Part shown: piece by piece, positions 55,137-64,000 of the stretch | Numbering within the stretch: the first letter of the stretch is position 1 | Layout: each line of letters starts with the position of its first letter | Assembly: GCF_041296385.1 (NCBI RefSeq) | Contig: NW_027184062.1 | Span: 377,001 to 441,000, forward strand | Direction: 5' to 3' | Source of the DNA: Aphelocoma coerulescens | Lineage: Eukaryota; Chordata; Aves; Passeriformes; Corvidae | Length of the DNA stretch: 64,000 nucleotides | Position numbers and translations under genes: made by a program | The notes under the pieces: generated by a model | What the model was told of the DNA's origin: nothing | Seen by the model: only the letters and a program-made list of their open reading frames with translations | The model's database searches: none

Positions 55137-55462
55137 TGTCGGGAAAGGCGCGGGAGACGAGCTCATGATTTCATGATCGGCAAGCCTCGATTTTATTGTC
55201 TTTTCATCTCTTATTTATACAACACTTAAACAGCTCATACATATTGCAAAACCTGAGCTCACGATTGGTCATCTTCTCTCGTGGGAACAACACACCCCGC
55301 GGTGATGGTTTCTTCATTCCAATCTGCTCTGGCTTGTGTCCTGTTGGACACCTTGATGATAAGAAACCCCTTTTCCCACGACAGGCTAACTCCTACATCC
55401 TGCAAGGCTCTATCTTATCATGTCCTCTGCTGCGCAGCCATTCCTCAGATAAGCTCTCTACA
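55137..55462 (-). repeat. ERV-K 5' LTR
   Basis: 326 bp, TGTAGAGAGC...CCCGACA on the minus strand. A TATA box (TATAAATA, complement of 55213-55220) and AATAAA (complement of 55192-55197) are close together, giving a short R and U5. Reads identical to 47823-48148. Confidence 0.96.
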
Positions 55463-55468
55463 CCCCAG
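55463..55468. repeat. ERV-K target-site duplication, right
   Basis: CCCCAG, partner of 47817-47822. Confidence 0.97.
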
Positions 55469-58037
55469 GAATACAATTTATCCAATATGGAGATGACCTT
55501 CTAATATCAGGAGAAGATGAAATGAAAGTTAAAGGAGCTACCATAAAGCTTCTAAATTTTCTTGGGGAAAAGGGACTAAAGGCATCAAAAAGGAAATTAC
55601 AGTTTGTGGAATCAGAAGTAAAATATCTCGGCCACCTGATAAGCAAAGGTAGCTGACAACTAAGTCCTGAAACAATTACAGGGATTTTATCCCTCCCTCC
55701 TCCCTCTTCAAAAAAGGAGGTTAGGAGACTGCTGGGGCTACTGGGATATTGCAGATTATGGATTGAAAGATATACACAAGCAGTAAAATTTTTATATGAA
55801 AAATTAACAGGGGGAGACAATATACAATGGACCAAAGATGATGATGATAATAAATTAGAAAAACTGAAGTTGAAACTAGCCTCGGTACCAGCCCTAAGCT
55901 TACCCTCACTAGAAAAACCCTTTCATTTATATGTGAATGCAGAAAATGGAGTAGCTCATGGTGTATTAGTCCGGGAATGGGGAGGGGTGAGAAGACCAAT
56001 AGCTTATTTAGCTAAACTATTGGACCCAGTAAGCCGTGGCTGGCCAGTATGCATTCAAGCCATAGCAGCTACCGCTATTTTGGTGGAGGAGAGCCGTAAG
56101 CTCACCTTTGGAAGTAAACTGATTGTATACACACCCCATGCGGTCCGAAATGTGCTAAATCAAAAAGCTGAAAAATGGTTAACAGACTCCAGGCTATTAA
56201 AATATGAAGCAATTCTGATTGACAGTAATGATCTAACTATAGAAGCAAGCAAAAGCCTCAATCCGGCCCAATTCCTGTATGGAGAACCAAAAGATGACCT
56301 GGCACATGATTGCTTAGAAATTACTCAATACCAAACAAAAGTTCGAGAAGATCTAGCTGAACAAGCCCTCTTAGAAGAGGAAAGAATATATGTGGATGGT
56401 TCATCCAGATGCTTGCAAGGAAAAAGAATGTCAAGATATGCCTTAGTCGATGGGATAAATATGCAGGCCATCGAAAAAGGAAAACTACCTTCAAATTGGT
56501 CGGCGCAGTCTTGTGAATTATACGCTCTAAAGAGAGCACTGGAGCATTTAGCACACAAAAAGGGGACCGTCTATACTGATTCAAAGTACATACCTTTGGA
56601 AAGATCTGGGAAGAAAGGGGTTTACTAAATTCAAAGGGGAAAGAACTGATACATGAAGGCCTGATTTCAGAAGTGTTGGAAGCATTAAAATTGCCTGAAG
56701 AAATAGCCGTAGTGCATATCAAAGGACACCAAGAAGGGATGACCCCAGAAATAAGAGGGAATAACCTAGCAGACCAAGAAGCCAAAGATGCAGCAGAAAA
56801 TGGGACTGAACCAATTCTGTTAATCCTGACCCCAGAAAGGGGAGAATTGGAAATCCCCAAATTTAGTAAAGAAGAAGAAAAAGAATTATTTAAGATAGGG
56901 GGAGAACAAGATCAATCTGGAAAACGGAAACTTCCTGATGGGAGACAGTTACTTAATAAGCCACTCACTAAGAGAATATTAGAAGATATGCATCAAAAAA
57001 CTCATTGGGGTACTCAAGCTAGCTTGTGTGATCATTTTCTAAAAAATTATGGGTGTATTGGAATCTTTGGGGTAGCAAAACAAATAACTGGGAACTGTAG
57101 AACTTGCCAAAGAGTGACTAGGAAAATAATGAGAAAAACAACATTAGGAGGCCGTGAGTTAGCTCTGCGACCATTCCAAAGTATCCAAGTAGATTTCACT
57201 AAACTTCCTCAAATACAGAGATGGAAGTTCCTATTAGTAATAGCAGACCACCTAACTTGTTGGGTAGAAGCAGTTCCTGCTACTAGAGCTACAGCTAACA
57301 TAGTATGCAAAACCCTTCTGGAACAAATTATTCCCAGATATGGAATGGTTAATAAAATAAACTCAGATAGAAGAACACATTTTACATCCAAAGTCTTACA
57401 ACAAATAACTCAAGCCTTGGGAATAAAATGGGAATTACATACCCCCTGGCACCCACAAAGTTCAGGCCAAGTAGAAAGAGTGAACCAGACTTTGAAAAAA
57501 ACTTTAACAAAATTAATGATTGAAACTCAAATGTCATGGGTAAAATGCTTACCTTTGGCTCTGTTGAGAGGCCGAACACAGCCCAGGTCAGACCTGGGAG
57601 TGTCTCCTTATGAGATGATGTTCGGATTACCCTTCCTTACTGCTCAACATGAAACAGCCACTTATGAAGTAGGAGAAGTAAGTGTCAAAAAATATGTCAC
57701 CGCAATTGCCAGAACACTTGAAAATTTGCGGCTGAAAGGAATGATCCCTCAAACCACAGCTTTGGAGTTCAAAATTCATAATATCCATTCAGGGGAATGG
57801 GTACTAGTAAAAACATGGAAAGAACAATCTTTGACTCCACAATGGGAGGGTCCTTTTCAGGTACTGCTGATGACTGAGGCCGCAATCCAGACCAAGGAAC
57901 GAGGGTAGATCCATGCCAGCAGAATCAAAGGACCTGTAAAAGAACCTGAAGAGTGGACTGTAATATCCAAACCAGGTGATACCAAATTGATTCTTAAACG
58001 GAGACCAGGTGGCAATGAGCTAGAACAATCTAAATAA
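55463..58037 (+). pseudogene. pol: ERV-A pol, 3' part (unit 2)
   Basis: Resumes at the duplicated CCCCAG (55463-55468). YGDD is at 55486-55497, followed by the inherited TGA (55654-55656), the RNase H frameshift near 56587-56596, integrase with HHCC, acidic core residues and GPF, and a TAG near 57906-57908. Same defects as unit 1. Confidence 0.92.
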
Positions 58038-58614
58038 TCCAAGGGATATGCAAAGAATCACACCTAACTGAGAAGTAAAAGCCAAATTTATATCAGTGGC
58101 CCCTGGACAAATTCTGGGACATCGTGGAGAAGAATATTCTCACTTCAAACAGGAAGGGTTGGGACTGGATCAAACAGGGAACTCTCATGTCCTGATTCTA
58201 GCCTGTGATTTGTATTAAGAAGGGGGAGAATCACAACTTCCATCAGTGCCACATCATATACCCTGTTTGAATCATTCTAACACGGGGCATGCCAACCACG
58301 TCAAATATAAGTAATTAATCTAGAGGGAAATTGGCATTTCACACCGTCGACACCCTAGTTGTAAAGGGTGTCAAGCACAAAATCAACCCCCTATCCAGAC
58401 AAAATCATAAGCAACAAAAGCAATAACTTTGCTCTGCAGATGGGAATTACTAGTGCCTGTTGAATGGGAAACACCTAAGATACGATAAGATACTACAGTT
58501 AAAAAGGTGCCAAAAGAAATTTGCCTAAAAGCTACAAAGGAAGTGACAAGGAAATAGAGGGCAAGACCGGGTCGGCCACTGTACTCGCCACCGAGAAGAT
58601 CCAATACACCTGCT

Positions 58615-60493
58615 ATGGGTTGCAACCTCATAGGCAAGGGAGGTGGGAGTATAAGCCATGCCGGACCTCTGTTATTCCTTCTTTTGTCACTTCTCCTGGT
58701 CCCTTTTGGGACACCGGCAAGACCATGTTACAAATGCTATCGAAAGCTCTACATGGAAAGACACCGGGGCTTCTTTCTTATTACTCATACCCATACCAAC
58801 AGTCACTGTTATGACTCATCCAAATTAGGTATTTGCATGCATAAAGGAGAAAAATATTGGATTACAGAAAATTTAGGAACAAGTGGAAACAGACTAAGAA
58901 GCAATTGTCCAAAAGGAGAAAAATAGATTTGCTCCACAGCTGCCACCAGGGGAACAGTCCAAGATTTGGTAAAAGAGCAAGTGGTAAGTAAAGATACAAA
59001 GCCAGCACAGCAACCTCGCCCTATATTCACCTCACCACGCCAGGACCTGTATGCAAAGCTCAAACAACAAAGAGGAAAAAACCCCAAGGTTAGGAAAAAA
59101 CCTGTTTGTGGAATTGGGGGAGAGGATAGGTAAAGAACTTAACATAACCAACTGTTGGGTCTGTGGAGGAGCTTTAATGACAGAAGAATGGCCACGGAAA
59201 GGTAGCAGCGTAGGCCCGGTAGAACTCCTTAAATGGAACCGGACAAATATAAGAGGGGGGAACCGACCTGAGGGGTGGATTTTAAGTTCAACAGTGATAG
59301 GGGAAGAATGCCTCTGGCGAACTGGGATAAACTTTCTTAATGAAGTAGGAAACACTCCCTGTAAAAGCTATAAAGTGAGTAACAAAACTTCAAGGTGGTG
59401 GGTCCCAGAAAAACCAACTTGGTATTGAGCCCAGAAAAAAGGAAAAGACTGTGTATATGATCATGAAGTTGGACTCTTTCAGTGTAATGACACGAGGAAA
59501 AATCCTTATTTTGGAATCCCAGAAATAGCCAAATTTGGGGAGAATATAAATCAACAAGAAGGTGATTATTGGAAAGCACCAGATGGCTTCTTTTGGATAT
59601 GTGGGAAAAGGGCATCCCCAAGACTCCCTTCACATTGGAAAGGGAGTTGTACACTAAGAATCATTCAACCAGGGTTTTTCCTTTTCCCAGAACCAGTGGG
59701 AGATCAATTAGGTATACCTCTCTATGAAGACTTCAAAAGAAAGAAAAGAGATTTAATTGGAGGATTCCAAAAATGGAAAGATGAGGAATGGCCCCCTGAA
59801 CGAATATTAGAAACAGATGGGCCAGCTACCTAAGCACAAGATGGAAGTTGGGGATATCAGACCCCAATTTACATGCTGAATCGTATCATCAGACTCCAAG
59901 CTCTTGTAGAAATCATAACCAATGAAACAGCTGGGGCTATGGAATTAATAGTCAGCCAGCAACGCCAAACCAGAGCTGCAATACATCAAAATAGGCTGGC
60001 TTTAGACTATTTACTGGCCGAAGAAGGCGGTGTGTGCAGGAAGTTCAATACATCGGACTGTTGTTTAAAAATTGATGACAATGGGGATGCCGTTCTAGAT
60101 ATGGCCAACCAAATCAGAAAAATAGCCCATGTACCAGTCCAAAAATGGGAATCAATGATGTCTGCTAACTGGTGGGATGGCATATTGGGGAAAGAATGGT
60201 GGAAGAAGCTAGGTTTCTTCCTCTTATGTGCTACAGCTAGTCTAATATTTCTCCCTTGCTTGATCCCCTGCTTTATTCGGCTAATCACCAGCATAGTTCA
60301 AGGCATGCAAGTTGTGGCAATGCCTACTGACCCAAAGTTGGCTATGTCTGGAACAGCACAAAAAATTATGGTATTAAAAAGACAAAGTGATACAAAAGAC
60401 CCTCTTGAAGAAGCCAAATTGATCTGTGAAAAGAACGAACAGACATTAGAAGCCAAGAAAAAAGAATTATTGCTCAAGCCAAATGATTTATAA
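58615..60493 (+). pseudogene. env: ERV-A env (unit 2), broken
   Basis: Copy of 11555-13433 with the same TAG, frameshift, TGA and TAA. CWVC is at 59153-59164, the basic cleavage-like site near 59735-59749, and C-x7-C-C at 60035-60064. Private changes include a Pro-to-Gln codon change near 59481 and Thr-to-Ile near 60422. Confidence 0.9.
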
Positions 60494-60510
60494 AATAGAA
60501 AAGGGGGGAT

Positions 60511-61168
60511 TGTTATAAACATATATTATATTAGCTTCTCGCAAAGTATAAAGTAGATATTATATAACGTTAGAAATGCTTTCTGCTGTGTGGATGTAGT
60601 TTTCTCTCTTTTTAGCAAGAATGTTAGCAAGTGTGAGCACGTAAGATAACCTCCAAACGAACAGAGGATGAGGCCCGAAAAGCTGCTAATCAACACTTTG
60701 TCTAGGGAGCAAAAGGGCCCAAAGGCTACTCCGCCCGGAGAACGGGCGGCCAGGAGAGTCCGGGAGATTTTATCACCACTCTGCCCGGAGAGACGAAGAG
60801 GCCCAAAGCTGCAATCAGCCCTGACTGTCTGGAGAATTAAGAAATCCACCCTACCATCGACTCTTGCCTAGCGGGCCCAACCCCAAGAATCAAGAGAAAT
60901 AAAACCACAAGGCAGAAGACTAGGCACGCTCTAAAAAGGCGGAACCAAGGAGTGGCCATGCAGAACAGCTCCAGGAAAAGTTTTAATATGAATAAAGAAC
61001 AGACAGTAAAAACGGTATAAAAAGGACTGACCTCTGGCATCAGGTGTGCTCTTGGCAGAGCGCCAAGGCAACTGGCTGTTACCCCGTTGCTTTATTTGAT
61101 GTGTCTCTTATTGTCTTTATATTAAACCCCTTTAAATTCTCACAGGAGAGTGAACTTCGTTTTTCACA
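60511..61168 (+). repeat. ERV-A 3' LTR (unit 2)
   Basis: 658 bp; differs from 13451-14104 by a CTCT gain near 60603 and a substitution near 60583. Followed by GAGA at 61169-61172. Confidence 0.92.
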
Positions 61169-61213
61169 GAGAGAAGTTGTTCCCCCTGACAGCTAAGCTC
61201 CAACTACGGTGTC

Positions 61214-62124
61214 GCTTATGTCCTTCCCAGGACGGGCGGGAAAACGCCTCGGCGCAGCGCAGCGCTGGCCGGGAGCGGCCGGCACGGCACCGAGCGCGCT
61301 CCCCACTCCCTCCCGCCCGCGCCGCTGCGGAGACCCCGGGTTCGCCGGAATCGGCCACATGCTGCACGGAGGGCAGCGCGGCAAAGGCGGCCTCCCCTCG
61401 TCGCCCGGGGAAGGCCGGCCTCGGATCCCCGCTCTCTCCACCGGCACGGGCAGTGCCAGCAGCCTCTCGCTGTGGTCGCCGCTGGCCGAAAGCCTCGCCG
61501 CGCACCGCCCGGCCGGCCCCGCCGCTCCGCGGGGTCACACGGCACCTGCCGTGGGCGGCCGCCGAGCGACAGGAAGCAGAAGCGCTCACCGCCGCGCCGC
61601 TCGCCGCCCCGCCCGGGCGCTCCTCTCCTCGCGCTACCACGATGGCGCCGGCCCGCCCCGCCTTCCCCGTCGCCTGCGGCGCAACGCGGCTGCTCCGAGC
61701 CACGCAGCACGCGTGCGGCCGGGCCCTGCCGAGCTGCCGGCGGAGCCGGGGCACAGCCCGGGCGGGAGAGCTTCCGGCGAGGCTGGGCGGGCGGCGAGCG
61801 CGGCCGAGCGTGAGCGCGCCAGGCGGGCGGCGGGCGGCGGCGTGATGGAGAGCTAGATGGAGGCGGCAGCACCGCGCGGCATAAAATAGCTGATCGTCCG
61901 GCAGCCGCCCGCTCCGCAGCCCCTCGGCTGCTGTCGAGAAGGGCCCCGGCCCTGGCCGCGCCGGTGGCGAGGCGGCTCCGCAGCCCGCGGGCAGCCCTGG
62001 CGGGGCAGGGGAGCACTGCGGGCAGCCCCGGGGCCGCGCAGCCGTCTGCAACGCGCGGTGGGAGCCGCTGGGAACTATTTTACACGTCCCGGGGGGCTGG
62101 AGAGGAGCACGGAGACCACGCGGC
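61214..62124. promoter_or_regulatory. CpG island, left arm of unit 2
   Basis: Copy of 14150-15060. At two sites (near 61535 and 61759) it matches the unit 1 right arm rather than the unit 1 left arm, so the latter carries private changes. Confidence 0.6.
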
Positions 62125-62176
62125 AGGTCGCTGCCGTTAGGGAAAATTAATCCACGATGCCTGAGGTTTATATCCG

Positions 62177-62637
62177 AAAAGGAGACAGAGGAGTCCTGCA
62201 ACATTCTTCGACTACAGGGAGAGTCCATGGGGCTTTTCCCATGGCGTCTGTCAAACGGTTGCGGGATGCAGCCCCCTTTTGATGCCAAGTTCCCGGCCAC
62301 AGCACCCTCTTCCTTTTCCCCACTGGCTGAGGTATTCGGGAGATACAGACTTCCGGAACTGCCTACTCTATGCGCCCCCCTCTAATATGCACCCCCCTCT
62401 TGGCATCGAGAAGAAAGAAAAGAACCCCATTCCTAATGCTCTTAAGTCTTTGTTGCCTTGCTCTAGGTTCAGGAATTTAACACGGCCTTGATTAATCAAC
62501 AGTCTCTGATGATTAGTAACAGTTCTAGAGAACTCCTAGTTTCTTCTGTTACTTCACTAGCCATAACTTCCTAGCCTTGTCTACAGGCCGATTCACACGG
62601 TCTCTTTGTAAAGACTCATCCATCTCATTCCTTTTAA
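62177..62637 (-). repeat. ERV-B 3' LTR (unit 2)
   Basis: Copy of 15113-15573. Confidence 0.75.
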
Positions 62638-62779
62638 TCCCTCCTCTTTTTATTTGCTCTGTATTTGTCTTTACAAACCTTAATTACCATGGATTTAATT
62701 TTTTCTTCTGGAGTCTTCTTGGGTTTTGCTATTATTTGCAGTGACATTCTTTTCTGTCCTTTTGTAGTCATTTCTGGAT

Positions 62780-64000
62780 CAGGTAGGCATGGCTGCTAGC
62801 GGCATCCCCTTGAGCACCTGCTGAAAGAGCTGCAGCCAGCATGGTGTCACGCATGGTAAAAAGATGAGAATTGCGATAGCATATAAGAGGAGAAATCGTA
62901 TTCATTTAGCCCATAGCTGGCCAGTTAACTATGAAAATATGTCCCATTCCCATCCTTTCAACATTTGGACAGGTCCACGAGCTGACGTTATTTCCTTTGT
63001 TATTTGTTTGACCAGTTTTCCACTGTCATCTGCTTGCAAACAGCAGCTCGAGTCATTTAATTTCCCACAAACTCCTCCTTCTTCTGCCAACAGATAATCT
63101 AATACCATCCAATGTTGAAATACCGCTTTCCTCATTTAAGTGGGTTGCTCAGCAAAAAGGTCAAGCGCTGTGGCTGGCTGGTTGGTAATTATTTCCGAGA
63201 CAGCTTGTAACCTAATTATCTCCTTCAAATGATAAATGGGTTCCCAGGCATCTGGGATTAATTCCTTAGGTTTCCAAGGGGCTGGTCCATCGTGTTGGGT
63301 AACTTGTTCTGTTGGCCGTTCATCATTTCCCCGTTTTGGGGTGCTCCCTCCAGCCAGGGCTGCATCAGCTGACTGCTTTTCTCTAATTAAATCATCACAG
63401 ATTTTGATTCCTAAGCGATTTCCCAGAACTTGTAGTAGCAAAAAGAACAACAGTCTACTAAATATACCATATCCCTGACCAGTTTGGAGGTAACCTGAGC
63501 TAAGCATGTTGGCCACAAATCCAATACTGTCCTTTCAAAGCCCGTGTTCCATTAGCAAAGGAACCTACCCATGGTCATCAATTGGTGGCTCAAAATACAG
63601 CAGGATTCCCGGGCCTAACGGTCCTCCAACAAGAGTTGCCCCACCATAAGGGTCCCAGCATTTGCATTTCCAAGCTCCCGCACAGGGTTCCCACCTACAT
63701 TTACATCTGCAAGCTGCTTGGTTGGATTTGGAGCAGAACTCACTAAAAGGCTTTGAGTTCCAATCCGGTGTGGCCATTCCCACTGATAATCACAAACAAC
63801 ATGTCTTCTACTTGTGGAATTTTTGTGGGGACTGCTCAAAAACAGGTGGTCAAAAAAACCCCTTGTCCCTCCCCATTGCTTTACAGGCTTCCAAATATTT
63901 TTGGTAAGTGTGATAAGAACGCCTTACGCAGCTACTGTTAGTGAGCCGAACAGGTATTTGATTGCATTTGCCTTGATATTTGGAACAATTGGAAGGAGGG
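62780..64000 (-). pseudogene. env: ERV-B env (unit 2), broken and cut by window end
   Basis: TM with C-x7-C-C (about 63041-63069), split by the same TAA next to 63136, and part of SU up to the window edge. Differs from unit 1 by a few bases, for example near 63016, 63022 and 63329. Confidence 0.8.

Larger units (their letters stand above)
47823..55462 (-). mobile_element. ERV-K: full-length, apparently intact class II provirus with alpharetrovirus-like env
   Basis: 7,640-bp minus-strand provirus inserted in ERV-A pol. Both 326-bp LTRs read identically by eye, and the flanks are a perfect 6-bp duplication CCCCAG, so integration was recent. The order on the minus strand is LTR, primer-binding site, gag, pro (dUTPase-protease), pol, a 168-codon ORF, env, polypurine tract, LTR. 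All major frames are open, with the expected gag-pro frameshift site. Gag, Pro and Pol are betaretrovirus-like; the envelope is alpharetrovirus-like. The identical position in unit 1 (about 8408) is empty. Confidence 0.95.
43431..61168 (+). mobile_element. ERV-A copy 2, split by ERV-K
   Basis: Same provirus as 4017-14104 with identical target duplications and shared stops, interrupted at 47823-55462. It is part of the tandem duplication, not an independent insertion. Confidence 0.93.
39415..64000. repeat. 39.4-kb tandem amplicon unit, copy 2 (partial, carries a 7.6-kb ERV-K insertion)
   Basis: This is a direct repeat of 1-16936. The offset is 39,414 up to 47822, 47,060 after the ERV-K insertion, and 47,064 after a 4-bp gain in the ERV-A 3' LTR near 60603. 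It ends at the window edge inside ERV-B. Every inherited defect in ERV-A and in the class II remnant is shared with copy 1, so those elements decayed before the duplication. Confidence 0.95.
42721..64000 (+). repeat. Palindrome left arm, unit 2 (truncated by window end)
   Basis: Equivalent of the arm starting at 3307. It contains ERV-A interrupted by ERV-K, the CpG island, and the 3' part of ERV-B. The matching right arm of unit 2 lies outside the window. Confidence 0.9.
62177..64000 (-). mobile_element. ERV-B, unit 2 left-arm copy (cut by window end)
   Basis: 3' LTR and env part of the same provirus as 15113-19215; integrase and 5' LTR lie beyond the window. Confidence 0.85.

Overview
The window looks like vertebrate, most probably avian, nuclear DNA that is almost entirely repetitive and ampliconic. 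There are no bacterial-type operons and no host protein gene that I can recognise. The bird assignment is an inference. It rests on a full-length class II endogenous retrovirus (ERV) whose envelope is alpharetrovirus-like, on gammaretrovirus-like ERVs, and on the absence of mammalian SINEs. The palindromes, tandem amplification and high ERV load resemble avian sex-chromosome (especially W) amplicons, but the sequence alone does not prove this.

Large-scale layout: positions 1-39414 are one complete tandem unit. Position 39415 restarts the same sequence, and the second copy runs to the window end, about 99.8-99.9% identical by eye apart from one 7,646-bp insertion. Each unit contains a large imperfect palindrome: left arm 3307-22858, a spacer of about 4.8 kb, right arm 27691-37169. 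The left arm is about 10.1 kb longer because a gammaretrovirus-like provirus (ERV-A, 4017-14104) sits in it. The right arm keeps the empty integration site at about 36440. Between palindromes lies about 5.5 kb (37170-39414 plus 1-3306 of the next unit) without a recognisable host gene, carrying the 3' remnant of a class II ERV on the minus strand (1431-2996).

Inside each arm, from outside inwards: a 0.7-kb unassigned segment, ERV-A (left arm only), a roughly 0.9-kb CpG island, a second gammaretrovirus-like provirus with its 5' coding half deleted (ERV-B, mirrored in both arms), CA and CCTTG-rich low-complexity DNA, about 1.5 kb of unassigned DNA, and then a family of about 1.4-kb repeats (five copies, two forward and three reverse) that forms the palindrome centre.

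In unit 2, ERV-A is interrupted within its reverse transcriptase by a minus-strand class II provirus (ERV-K, 47823-55462). Its two 326-bp LTRs appear identical and are flanked by a perfect 6-bp target duplication (CCCCAG). It has long open gag, pro (dUTPase-protease), pol and env frames, a canonical gag-pro slippery heptamer, and an intact 168-codon ORF between pol and env. That ORF has an arginine-rich motif, paired cysteines and a leucine-rich export-like motif, and it is the most interesting candidate novelty here. The insertion order can be read directly: palindrome formed with ERV-B in its arms, then ERV-A into one arm, then 39.4-kb tandem duplication, then ERV-K into unit 2.
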